This document shows positions 34,328 to 43,154 of a stretch of DNA of 45,410 bases, in pieces; the first letter of the stretch is position 1; every line of letters starts with the position of its first letter. The stretch covers positions 1 through 45,410 of the forward strand of contig CALGKA010000101.1 in the NCBI GenBank assembly GCA_937927895.1, given 5' to 3'. The stretch is from an uncultured Granulosicoccaceae bacterium (GTDB lineage: Bacteria; Pseudomonadota; Gammaproteobacteria; Granulosicoccales; Granulosicoccaceae). The notes beneath the pieces were generated by a model. It saw only the letters and a list, made by a program, of their open reading frames with translations. It made no database searches and was not told the origin of the DNA. The position numbers were made by a program, and so were the translations under genes.

Positions 34328-36019
34328 ATGGCAACGGCAGAACTGAAGGCGGGGGTGTGGAAATCCGGCCGTGGTAAAGGTCGCGTCACCCCCAAAGGGC
34401 GTCAACTAGATGATGCAGCACTGGCGGAAGTAGCCCAATTGCTCGGTGATAAGTCTCGCAGTGCCGATCTACTGATTGAACACTTACATTTGATTCAAGA
34501 CAAATACGGCCATTTGTCGTCGAAACATATGTACGCTCTTGCGCACGAGATGCGCTTGTCACAAGCTGAAGTTCATGAAGTGGCCACTTTTTATGCCCAT
34601 TTTGATGTGGTCGCAGAAGGGCAAACGCCACCACCTGCTACCACTATAAGAGTGTGTGACTCCCTCGCTTGTGAGTTGGCGGGTGCGCAGCAACTGCTAA
34701 ACGCATTGAAGGACGGTATGGACCCATCCGAAGTTCGAGTCTTGCGAGCGCCTTGTATGGGGCGTTGCGACACGGCTCCAACACTTGAAATAGGCCATCG
34801 GCATATTGATCATGCCACGCTTGAAATGGTCAATGATGCGTTAGTGCAAAAAGATACTCACGCACGCATCCCAGATTACGAAAATTTTAAAGCCTATAAA
34901 GACGCTGGTGGTTACACAGAGCTTGAAAGCTTACGCGGCGGCCAGAGTACGGCTGATGAAGTGCAAGATAAAATTAATTCTTCGGGCTTGCGAGGTCTGG
35001 GTGGGGCGGGTTTTCCTTCGGGCAAAAAGTGGTCTTTTGTTCGCGCTGAAAAAGGTCCGCGGTACCTGGCCGTCAACGGTGATGAAGGTGAGCCGGGCAC
35101 TTTTAAAGATCGCTATTACCTGGAAAGAACGCCACACCTGTTTTTAGAGGGCATGTTAATAGCCGCCTGGGCGGTTGAAGCCAGTCGCTGTTATATCTAT
35201 ATGCGAGATGAGTACCCGGCGGTTTTAAAAATACTAGGCGATGAAATAGCGGCTCTTGAATCAGCAGGCATTGTTGAGCGAGGCTACATAGAAGTACGCC
35301 GTGGTGCTGGTGCGTATATCTGTGGTGAAGAAAGCGCCATGATCGAATCAATAGAAGGCAAACGTGGCCTGCCACGCCATAGGCCGCCTTTTGTAGCCCA
35401 GGTAGGCGTGTTTGGCCGGCCCACGTTGGTACATAACGTTGAAACATTGCATTGGGTCGCCAGAGTTTGCCGTGAGGGGCCTCAAGTACTCAACGCTCAC
35501 GAGAAAAATGGTCGTACAGGGTTGCGGTCTTTTTCAATGTCTGGTCGGGTTAAAAACCCGGGCGTGTATTTGTTACCGGCAGGCTCAACCATTACCGATT
35601 TAATAGACGCTTGTGGCGGTATGTCTGATGGACATACGTTTAAAGCTTATCAGCCAGGTGGTCCGTCAGCGGGAATACTGCCGGCATCAATGAGTGATAT
35701 TCCAATGGATTTTGATACCTTGCAACCACACGGATCGTTTATTGGATCAGCCGCTATAGTCATTTTGTCTGATAAAGACAGCGTTAAAGATGCCGCCTTA
35801 AACATGCTTCGGTTCTTTGAAGATGAAAGCTGTGGTCAATGCACACCTTGCCGTGTTGGTTGTGAAAAAGCCGTTAAATTGATGGAAAAAGATAAATGGG
35901 ATCAACCGTTACTGCAGGAGTTATGCACGGTAATGGTTGATGCGTCTATCTGTGGGCTTGGCCAGGCAGCGCCTAATCCTATACTGCTAACAATGAAGCA
36001 TTTTCCGGAGGAGGTATAG
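34328..36019 (+). CDS. fdh1B: NAD-dependent formate dehydrogenase beta subunit (fused NuoE/NuoF-like, FDH1 type)
   Basis: Carries electrons from the molybdenum/tungsten subunit to NAD+. Residues about 30-175 are a NuoE/FdsG-like thioredoxin-fold [2Fe-2S] domain with Cys110, Cys115, Cys143 and Cys147. Residues about 210-560 are NuoF/FdsB-like: GLRGLGGAGFPSGKKW and NGDEGEPGTFKDR for NADH/FMN binding, CGEESAMIESIEG, then the [4Fe-4S] cysteines 502, 505, 508 and 542. The fusion of the two parts and the 563-residue length match the beta subunit of the two-subunit Methylobacterium FDH1. The ATG at 34328 follows AGGAA. The alpha gene starts two bases after this stop, with its ribosome-binding site inside this gene. 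Confidence 0.9.
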   Translation: MATAELKAGVWKSGRGKGRVTPKGRQLDDAALAEVAQLLGDKSRSADLLIEHLHLIQDKYGHLSSKHMYALAHEMRLSQAEVHEVATFYAHFDVVAEGQTPPPATTIRVCDSLACELAGAQQLLNALKDGMDPSEVRVLRAPCMGRCDTAPTLEIGHRHIDHATLEMVNDALVQKDTHARIPDYENFKAYKDAGGYTELESLRGGQSTADEVQDKINSSGLRGLGGAGFPSGKKWSFVRAEKGPRYLAVNGDEGEPGTFKDRYYLERTPHLFLEGMLIAAWAVEASRCYIYMRDEYPAVLKILGDEIAALESAGIVERGYIEVRRGAGAYICGEESAMIESIEGKRGLPRHRPPFVAQVGVFGRPTLVHNVETLHWVARVCREGPQVLNAHEKNGRTGLRSFSMSGRVKNPGVYLLPAGSTITDLIDACGGMSDGHTFKAYQPGGPSAGILPASMSDIPMDFDTLQPHGSFIGSAAIVILSDKDSVKDAALNMLRFFEDESCGQCTPCRVGCEKAVKLMEKDKWDQPLLQELCTVMVDASICGLGQAAPNPILLTMKHFPEEV

Positions 36020-36021
36020 CC

Positions 36022-38796
36022 ATGAGTGATCAAATTAAATTCACCCTTGATGGTAAAGAAGTTAGTGCCAACGCTGGTGAGTCAATCTGGGAAGTGGCAA
36101 AAAAGCAGGGCACGCTTATCCCTCACTTGTGTCACAAAGATTCTGAAGGTTATCGTTCTGATGGTAACTGTCGCGCGTGTATGGTTGAGATAGATGGCGA
36201 GCGAGTACTGGCAGCTTCTTGTATTCGCACACCAACAGAAGGCATGGTGGTGCACTCACAAAGTGAACGCTCAAAAGTTGCCCGTAAAGTTGTAATAGAA
36301 ATGCTAGTGGCTGATCAGCCGCAGCACGATACAGCACATGATAAATCGTCGCATTTCTGGAATATGGCAGAAATGCAGAATGTATCTGAGAGCCGCTTCC
36401 CACCGATAGAAATAGAGCGTGTGCCATTGCTTGATGCCTCACACCTTGCAATGAGCGTCAATTTGGATGCTTGCATCCACTGTAATTTATGCGTTAGAGC
36501 GTGTCGTGAAGTGCAGGTCAATGATGTCATTGGTATGTCAGGTCGTGGGCACGATACAAAAATAACATTTGATTTTGACGATCCAATGGGTGTATCCAGC
36601 TGCGTTGCTTGTGGCGAGTGTGTGCAAGCTTGTCCTACTGGTGCATTAATGCCTGCCACAGTGTTAGATGAAAAAGGTGTCGGCGATAGTGCCGATTTTG
36701 ATCGCGAAGTTAAAAGTGTTTGTCCTTACTGTGGCGTTGGCTGCCAGCTGTCTTTCAAAATTAAAGATGAAAAGATAGTGTGGGTTGATGGTATTGCAGG
36801 ACCATCCAATGAAAGTCGATTGTGTGTAAAAGGCCGATTCGGTTTTGACTACATTACACACCCCCACAGGTTAACTAAGCCACTTATACGTCGTGAGGAT
36901 GCACCGGCAAAAGGGCTTAATGTTGATCCTGGAAATCCGTTAACGCATTTTCGTGAAGCTACCTGGGATGAGGCGCTTGAGGTTGCAGCAAAAGGTATGA
37001 CGCAACTGCGGGAAGATACAGGCACACGCGTTGCGGGTTTTGGATCTGCTAAGTGCTCAAACGAAGAGGCTTATCTGTTTCAGAAGTTTATCCGTCAGGG
37101 CTTTGAACATAACAACGTTGATCACTGCACGCGCTTGTGTCACGCATCGTCGGTTGCGGCCTTGTTAGAAAATGTCGGTAGTGGAGCGGTTACAGCCACC
37201 TTTAATGAAATTGAAAATGCCGATGTGGCGATAGTGATTGGTGCAAACCCGACTGAGAATCATCCAGTTGCAGCCACCTACTTTAAGCAGTTTACTAAAC
37301 GTGGCGGTAAGTTGATTGTGATGGATCCCCGCGGCCAGGGGCTCAAGCGTCATGCAGCGCATATGCTGCAGTTCAGACCGGGTACTGATGTCGCAATGCT
37401 TAACGCTATTATGAATGTGATCGTAGAAGAGAATCTATACGACGAGCAATATATTGCAGGCTTTACTGAAAACTGGCCTGCTATGAAAGAACATTTAAAA
37501 GGTTTTCCGCCTGAAAAAATGGCTGAACTGTGTGGCATAGATGCAGATACATTGCGTGATGTTGCTAGAACCTTTGCAGGTGCTCAGGCTGGAATGATCT
37601 TCTGGGGTATGGGTATTTCACAACATATTCATGGTACTGATAACTCACGTTGTCTTATCTCACTTGCGCTCATGTGTGGTCAGATAGGTCGACCCGGTTC
37701 GGGGCTGCATCCGTTACGCGGACAAAATAATGTTCAGGGTGCATCAGATGCGGGTCTAATACCGATGTTCTTGCCGGACTATCAGTCGGTCAAAGATCAA
37801 GGTGTTCGTGATGCCTTCCACGATATCTGGGGCTCGGAAAGCATAAACATGAATCCGGGTTTAACCGTGGTTGAAATCATGGATGCTGTTCATGCTGGTG
37901 ATATACGCGGCATGTATGTGCTAGGTGAAAACCCGGCCATGTCTGATCCTGATGTTGAGCACGCACGAGATGCATTGGCTAAGCTCGAGCACTTGGTAGT
38001 GCAAGATATCTTCTTAACTGAAACGGCAAACTACGCTGATGTGATTTTACCCTCGTCGGCGTGGCCTGAAAAAACCGGCACAGTGACCAACACTAATAGA
38101 CAGGTGCAAATGGGTCGCCCTGCCATGCCACCACCAGGGAATGCAAAAGAAGATTGGTGGATTGTTGTAGAACTAGCCAAGCGCATTGGTCTTGATTGGA
38201 ATTACACGCACCCTAAAGAAGTATTTGCAGAGATGAAATTGTCGATGAAGTCTTTTGACAACATCACCTGGGAGCGTCTTGAAACCAGTGCGGTTACTTA
38301 TCCTTCATTGTCAGAAGATGATCCGGGTCAGCCGATTGTGTTTGGTGATGGTTTTCCACGCAATGAAGGTCGTGCGCGCTTTACACCGGCAAATGTTACT
38401 CCACCTGCAGAAGTGCCTGATGCTGACTACCCAATGATACTGACTACAGGGCGGCAGCTAGAGCATTGGCACACGGGCTCTATGACTCGGCGAGCAGCGG
38501 TTCTAGATTGGGCAGAGCCTGAAGCTAATGCCTCATTACATCCAAAAACACTTCGGAAAATGAATGTTAAGCCGGGTGAAATGATAACGGTTGAGACCAG
38601 ACGCGGAGCTATCAGTATTATGGCGCGAGCAGACCGTGCAGTATCTGAAGATATGATCTTCATACCTTTTGCCTATGTTGAAGCATCTGCTAATACATTA
38701 ACCAATCCTAGTTTGGATCCGTTTGGTAAGATTCCAGAGTTTAAATTTTCAGCCTGCCGTGTAGCGAAATCTACTGAGATGGAGCGAGCGAGTTAG
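36022..38796 (+). CDS. fdh1A: Formate dehydrogenase alpha subunit, molybdopterin-containing (FDH1 type)
   Basis: The catalytic subunit: formate to CO2 with electrons passed to the beta subunit. The N-terminal NuoG-like [2Fe-2S] domain has Cys37, 50, 53 and 67. A His-Cys segment follows, then two [4Fe-4S] clusters (CIHCNLCVRAC and CVACGECVQAC), then the molybdopterin oxidoreductase part with its own cluster (CPYCGVGC). The active-site Cys373-His374 lies in C-T-R-L-C-H-A, where FdsA-type enzymes carry the metal-ligating Cys-His. No selenocysteine codon is needed. The C-terminal molydop-binding domain (about 800-915) contains TTGRQLEHWHTGSMTRR. The length is 924 residues. A strong GGAGG precedes the ATG. 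Whether the metal is Mo or W is not readable from sequence. No fdhD/fdsC-type maturation gene is in the window. Confidence 0.92.
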   Translation: MSDQIKFTLDGKEVSANAGESIWEVAKKQGTLIPHLCHKDSEGYRSDGNCRACMVEIDGERVLAASCIRTPTEGMVVHSQSERSKVARKVVIEMLVADQPQHDTAHDKSSHFWNMAEMQNVSESRFPPIEIERVPLLDASHLAMSVNLDACIHCNLCVRACREVQVNDVIGMSGRGHDTKITFDFDDPMGVSSCVACGECVQACPTGALMPATVLDEKGVGDSADFDREVKSVCPYCGVGCQLSFKIKDEKIVWVDGIAGPSNESRLCVKGRFGFDYITHPHRLTKPLIRREDAPAKGLNVDPGNPLTHFREATWDEALEVAAKGMTQLREDTGTRVAGFGSAKCSNEEAYLFQKFIRQGFEHNNVDHCTRLCHASSVAALLENVGSGAVTATFNEIENADVAIVIGANPTENHPVAATYFKQFTKRGGKLIVMDPRGQGLKRHAAHMLQFRPGTDVAMLNAIMNVIVEENLYDEQYIAGFTENWPAMKEHLKGFPPEKMAELCGIDADTLRDVARTFAGAQAGMIFWGMGISQHIHGTDNSRCLISLALMCGQIGRPGSGLHPLRGQNNVQGASDAGLIPMFLPDYQSVKDQGVRDAFHDIWGSESINMNPGLTVVEIMDAVHAGDIRGMYVLGENPAMSDPDVEHARDALAKLEHLVVQDIFLTETANYADVILPSSAWPEKTGTVTNTNRQVQMGRPAMPPPGNAKEDWWIVVELAKRIGLDWNYTHPKEVFAEMKLSMKSFDNITWERLETSAVTYPSLSEDDPGQPIVFGDGFPRNEGRARFTPANVTPPAEVPDADYPMILTTGRQLEHWHTGSMTRRAAVLDWAEPEANASLHPKTLRKMNVKPGEMITVETRRGAISIMARADRAVSEDMIFIPFAYVEASANTLTNPSLDPFGKIPEFKFSACRVAKSTEMERAS

Positions 38797-38846
38797 GGCT
38801 GACAACATGTCGACATTCTGATACGACGTTGCGAGTTCGAGGTACT

Positions 38847-38894
38847 TACTGTTTCTAAGGGTGGTTACAATAAGTGTAGTTGCAATAAACAGTA
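38847..38894 (+). promoter_or_regulatory. Widely spaced inverted repeat upstream of fhs
   Basis: TACTGTTT (38847-38854) and AAACAGTA (38887-38894) form 8-base arms separated by 32 bases. The interior includes two similar segments, GTTACAATAAGTGTA and GTTGCAATAAACAG. It could be a regulator site or a leader hairpin. Confidence 0.3.
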
Positions 38895-38906
38895 GCTACA
38901 GTCTCG

Positions 38907-38935
38907 TTGGGGTAGACGTATTGTTGTCTTATTTT
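38907..38935 (+). promoter_or_regulatory. Weak promoter candidate for fhs
   Basis: TTGGGG (38907-38912) and TATTTT (38930-38935) are separated by 17 bases, 25 bases before the start codon. Both hexamers deviate from consensus. If used, fhs would be transcribed separately from the formate dehydrogenase genes, which end 163 bases upstream. Confidence 0.28.
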
Positions 38936-38959
38936 ACTTATTAAAAAGCAGGAAGAATT

Positions 38960-40636
38960 ATGGCAGTCAAAACTGACATTCAAATTGCACGTGAAGCGAA
39001 CAAAAAACCAATTTTAGAAATTGGTGAAAAGCTTGGTATCGCCTCTGAATCTCTTGTCCCTTATGGTCACGACAAAGCGAAAATTTCCGCTGAGTTCATA
39101 AAGGCACAGCAAAGTAAAAAAGATGGCAAGCTAATTCTAGTTACTGCTATCAACCCGACACCTGCAGGTGAAGGTAAAACCACTACTACAGTGGGCCTTG
39201 GTGATGGCTTAAATGCTATTGGTAAAAATGCCATGGTCTGTATTCGTGAGGCCTCGCTTGGTCCTTGTTTTGGAATGAAAGGTGGCGCCGCCGGTGGTGG
39301 TTACGCACAAATAGTTCCGATGGAAGAGATGAACCTGCATTTCACTGGTGATTTTCACGCCATTACTTCTGCGCATAATTTATTGTCCGCCATGATCGAT
39401 AACCATATTTACTGGGGTAATTCGTTGGAGATTGATTCGCGACGTGTTGTTTGGCGCCGCGTATTAGACATGAATGATCGTGCATTGCGACAAGTCACCA
39501 CAAGCTTAGGTGGTGCGACCAACGGTTTTCCTCGTGAAGCAGGTTTTGATATCACGGTTGCTTCTGAAGTGATGGCTATACTATGTTTAGCCAATGATTT
39601 AGATGATCTTGAAAAGCGTTTAGGTGACATCATTGTTGCTTACCGCCGTGACAAATCACCTATTTATTGTCGTGATATTAAAGCTGATGGAGCAATGACA
39701 GTTTTACTGAAAGATGCAATGCAACCGAATCTTGTTCAAACGCTTGAGAATAACCCCGCATTTGTACACGGTGGCCCATTTGCTAATATTGCGCATGGTT
39801 GTAACTCTGTTATAGCTACTAAAACAGCATTAAAACTTACTGACTATGTGGTTACTGAGGCAGGCTTTGGCGCTGATTTAGGTGCTGAGAAGTTCCTCGA
39901 TATCAAATGTCGCAAAGCCGGTATCGCACCATCTGCAGTAGTGCTGGTGGCCACCATTCGTGCAATGAAAATGAATGGCGGTGTCGCCAAAGAAGATCTA
40001 AATGCAGAGAACGTTAAAGCAGTAGAGGAAGGTTGTGCCAACCTTGGTCGTCATATTGAAAACCTCAATAAGTATGGCGTGCCGGTTGTGGTTGCTATAA
40101 ACCACTTTACCCTTGATACCGATGCTGAAATTGCGGCTGTTCAGAAATTTGTAAAGACCCAGGGTACTGAAGCAATTGTGTGTAAGCACTGGGCTAGTGG
40201 TTCTGAAGGCACTAAAGATCTGGCAACTAAAGTCGTCAGTATTATTGATGAAGGGAAAGCTAACTTCAAAACACTTTACCCGGACTCCATGCCGTTGTTT
40301 AAGAAAATCGAAACCATTGCTAAAGAGATCTACCGTGCTGATGATGTAGTGGCCGATTCTGCAGTACTCACACAACTTAAAGAGTGGGAAGATGCAGGCT
40401 ACGGTGACTTACCAGTGTGTATCGCAAAAACTCAGTATTCGTTTACTACAGACCCAGAGCAACGAGGTGCGCCAACCGGTCACAGTATTCCCATTCGCGA
40501 AGTGCGATTGTCAGCAGGTGCGGGTTTTATAGTAGCCGTCTGTGGTGCCATTATGACAATGCCGGGCTTGCCTCGGGCACCAGCGGCTGAAGTCATTAAG
40601 CTAAACGATGCAGGCGAAATAGAAGGTCTGTTCTAG
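38960..40636 (+). CDS. fhs: Formate-tetrahydrofolate ligase
   Basis: Catalyses formate + THF + ATP to 10-formyl-THF + ADP + Pi, bringing formate into the C1 folate pool in the cytoplasm. The P-loop-like [18 protein letters not shown] is at about residues 67-84. The family segments [34 protein letters not shown] and [13 protein letters not shown] (with KCRKAG) are intact, and the C-terminus carries [16 protein letters not shown]. The length of 558 residues is standard. The ATG at 38960 has AGGAAG upstream. Its position after the formate dehydrogenase genes lets the cell choose between oxidising formate and assimilating it. A terminator follows at 40651. Confidence 0.96.
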   Translation: MAVKTDIQIAREANKKPILEIGEKLGIASESLVPYGHDKAKISAEFIKAQQSKKDGKLILVTAINPTPAGEGKTTTTVGLGDGLNAIGKNAMVCIREASLGPCFGMKGGAAGGGYAQIVPMEEMNLHFTGDFHAITSAHNLLSAMIDNHIYWGNSLEIDSRRVVWRRVLDMNDRALRQVTTSLGGATNGFPREAGFDITVASEVMAILCLANDLDDLEKRLGDIIVAYRRDKSPIYCRDIKADGAMTVLLKDAMQPNLVQTLENNPAFVHGGPFANIAHGCNSVIATKTALKLTDYVVTEAGFGADLGAEKFLDIKCRKAGIAPSAVVLVATIRAMKMNGGVAKEDLNAENVKAVEEGCANLGRHIENLNKYGVPVVVAINHFTLDTDAEIAAVQKFVKTQGTEAIVCKHWASGSEGTKDLATKVVSIIDEGKANFKTLYPDSMPLFKKIETIAKEIYRADDVVADSAVLTQLKEWEDAGYGDLPVCIAKTQYSFTTDPEQRGAPTGHSIPIREVRLSAGAGFIVAVCGAIMTMPGLPRAPAAEVIKLNDAGEIEGLF

Positions 40637-40650
40637 CGTTAAGTAGAAGG

Positions 40651-40684
40651 AGAGTATGCAGCTAGAGCTGCATACTCTATTTTT
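40651..40684. terminator. Bidirectional terminator between fhs and the GGDEF-EAL gene
   Basis: A 13-base perfect stem AGAGTATGCAGCT / AGCTGCATACTCT followed by a T-run, 14 bases after the fhs stop and 10 bases from the stop of the convergent gene. Confidence 0.88.
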
Positions 40685-40694
40685 CGTGGTTGTT

Positions 40695-42854
40695 TTAGGC
40701 CGCCTTTTTGAACGGTGGTGGTGCAGCTACTTTAGCTGCCAGTGCTGTTAAAGATGGCAATAGCCTGGTTAGCTCATCTGCATATTTTGGTTTGCAAAGA
40801 TAATAACCTTGCACAATATCGCAATCGATACTCGCAAGGTAATCAAGAGAGTGTGCGTGCTCAACTCCCTCTGCTACTAATTTTAAATTTAGATTGTGCG
40901 CAAGCTCTATCGCGGTATTGACTATAACGGTATCTTTACCCTCTAGCCCAAGATCGCTAACGAAAGATCGATCGAGTTTGAGTTCTTTTATTGGCAGCGT
41001 GTGAATATAGGCTAATGATGAATAACCGGTGCCAAAATCGTCAATTGATAATATGATCCCTTGCTCATTTAGCCGGGCAAGTATTTCACCGGCGCATTCT
41101 GGATCCATCATCATTGCACTTTCTGTCACTTCAATTGTTAATAATTCAGCTGCGACGCCACTATTGGTAAGATCGTTAATAATTAGATCAACTGATTCTC
41201 GGTCATGTAGCATCTGCGCTGACATATTCACAGCAACACTGAATTTGAAACCTAGTTTGTGCCATTCTTTTAGTTGCGAAAGTGCAGTGACCAGTGTCCA
41301 GTGAGTTAGCTGAGATATTAAGCCGCATTGTTCAGCGACAGGTATAATATCAATTGGTGAGATCATGCCGAGTGTTGGGTGCTTCCATCGAAGTAATGCC
41401 TCTACGCCACTAATACACCCGGCTTTAATATCGAATTTAGGCTGGTATACTAAAGATAAATCACCCTGTTCCAGAGCTTGTCTGAAGTCAGCAATGATTG
41501 ATAGGGTAGTAAGCTGGTTGGTGTCTTCATCTGTGTTGTAAAACGCAAACGGTGCTCGAGCATTCTTAGCGTTGTACATCGCGACATCAGCGCATCGCAA
41601 TAACTCTTTAGAGTCGGTACCATTCTTTGGTGCCATAGCGATGCCTATGCTACCCGCAGATCTGAGCTGATATTCACCGATAGACATCGTTTCAGCCAAG
41701 GTGTCATCAAGTAACTTAGCAGTTCTGTTTGCTTTTTCTTCATCACAATTTGGCAGTAAGACTGCAAATTCATCGCCGCCTAATCGAGCTACAAGATTGC
41801 TTTCTCCCAGTGTGTTAAGTAAACGCTGTGATACTTCCTTTAGCACTTCATCACCAATCTCATGACCAAGCGTATCGTTTATTCTTTTGAAGTCATCAAG
41901 GTCTAGCAGCATGAGTGTATGAGAATCACCTGCACTATGTTCTTCAAGTAGTTCTTCAAGCGCTTTTTCAAAGCCGGAACGATTGGGCAGTGTTGTTAGG
42001 TAGTCGTGGTTCGCCTGATACTGCAATTCGCTTGTCATCTTGTTAGTGCGTGCGGAATCAAGCGCTAAAAATACTGCAAAGATTAGGGCGCTAGCCACCC
42101 CTACGATAGCGAGTATTGTTAGGCCGCTTTTGGTTTGAGCATGCGCAAGTGCTGAAGATTCATCCATTGGAACCACAACCTCCAACGCACCCATAAGTTC
42201 ATTCAATTGCCATTGTTTGCCTGTTTCAACTCCCGCGGCTTCACGTCTGGCTACTGTCTCTGGCAGTAGTTCCATTCTGTTATGGCAATTGACACATGAT
42301 TGGCTTGCGGCAGGGTCTGCGTATAAGTAGCGTAGTACCTTCATATCGTTAATGGTTTCAATACGCCAAACTGGCTCCCACTTGATTGCCTCTCCAGTTA
42401 AATTTTTATTTTGTGCTTCTAGTCTTTCCCAGGCCCATATCTGGAAATCATCTGTGAGGCCTTGGTCCGGGCTCAAATTCCATTTGCTGAGGGGTGCAAA
42501 TGAATAGAGACCATCATTTTGTGATCTAGATTTAGTAGCAAGCTGTTTGAGAAATTGTGCAGGAATTGGTACTGCACCTGGTATGTTTGCGGAGTTTGTA
42601 CTTGCGCCATAGCCCTCTTTTGTGAGCTTTGAAACTACAGATTTCGTGTAGACTGATCGTGCCATCGTGGCTTGCGTTGCAACTACATTCGCCACATTAA
42701 GCGACTTAAATTCAATTATTTTGTTTTGGCTTTTAGAAATGATCACCCACGTGAGTAGTATCAGCAGGCTGACCAGTACAATGGAGAGTGCAAATAGACC
42801 ATGTTTGGAATTTATAGGGAGTTTGGCTTTGCAGATAGAAACTGACGACGACAT
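40695..42854 (-). CDS. Heme-sensor (DUF3365) GGDEF-EAL signalling protein
   Basis: A membrane protein controlling c-di-GMP. A transmembrane segment at about residues 19-39 is followed by a periplasmic DUF3365 (Tll0287-like) sensor at about 45-240, with a c-type heme motif C187-V-N-C-H191. A second membrane segment lies at about 245-266, then a GGDEF domain (about 275-440; GGDEF intact at 359-363) and an EAL domain (about 455-700; EALLRW from 485, DDFGTGYSSLAY present). Both catalytic signatures look intact, but no RxxD inhibitory site precedes GGDEF. The length is 719 residues. The heme suggests redox or gas sensing. Net cyclase or phosphodiesterase output cannot be predicted. It is convergent with fhs. 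Confidence 0.9.
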   Translation of the reverse strand: MSSSVSICKAKLPINSKHGLFALSIVLVSLLILLTWVIISKSQNKIIEFKSLNVANVVATQATMARSVYTKSVVSKLTKEGYGASTNSANIPGAVPIPAQFLKQLATKSRSQNDGLYSFAPLSKWNLSPDQGLTDDFQIWAWERLEAQNKNLTGEAIKWEPVWRIETINDMKVLRYLYADPAASQSCVNCHNRMELLPETVARREAAGVETGKQWQLNELMGALEVVVPMDESSALAHAQTKSGLTILAIVGVASALIFAVFLALDSARTNKMTSELQYQANHDYLTTLPNRSGFEKALEELLEEHSAGDSHTLMLLDLDDFKRINDTLGHEIGDEVLKEVSQRLLNTLGESNLVARLGGDEFAVLLPNCDEEKANRTAKLLDDTLAETMSIGEYQLRSAGSIGIAMAPKNGTDSKELLRCADVAMYNAKNARAPFAFYNTDEDTNQLTTLSIIADFRQALEQGDLSLVYQPKFDIKAGCISGVEALLRWKHPTLGMISPIDIIPVAEQCGLISQLTHWTLVTALSQLKEWHKLGFKFSVAVNMSAQMLHDRESVDLIINDLTNSGVAAELLTIEVTESAMMMDPECAGEILARLNEQGIILSIDDFGTGYSSLAYIHTLPIKELKLDRSFVSDLGLEGKDTVIVNTAIELAHNLNLKLVAEGVEHAHSLDYLASIDCDIVQGYYLCKPKYADELTRLLPSLTALAAKVAAPPPFKKAA

Positions 42855-43154
42855 TTAGATTTCCAGTAGAACTTGTGCAACATCTCAATTTGCCGCTACC
42901 GCTCGACCATGGCTTACTTAGAAAGTAGCGACCGGTTTTGTGTCAACTGTTGGGATTTATCATATTATTTGAAAATGTTCTCTGTTTCTCTCTCTTGCGC
43001 ATGCGATCAGTTTTAGCCAGTGCCACTGCTCTATTCTTAGCCCTAGTCTGCTTGCTTGAATTCTGTTCCAATGGCGACTACTTTCGGCACTGACATGTGC
43101 GACTTTAGATTAAATAGATGCGAACTATTCAACTATCAACGGTAATTTCAGATC
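42855..43154. other. 300-base divergent intergenic region
   Basis: It separates the minus-strand GGDEF-EAL gene from the plus-strand MocA-like gene and should hold both promoters. I see no convincing promoter pair, small gene, RNA or strong dyad in it. Confidence 0.4.

Noticed and set aside
37120..37143. Selenocysteine insertion in the formate dehydrogenase active site
   Set aside because: The active-site codon reads TGT (Cys), so no recoding is required.
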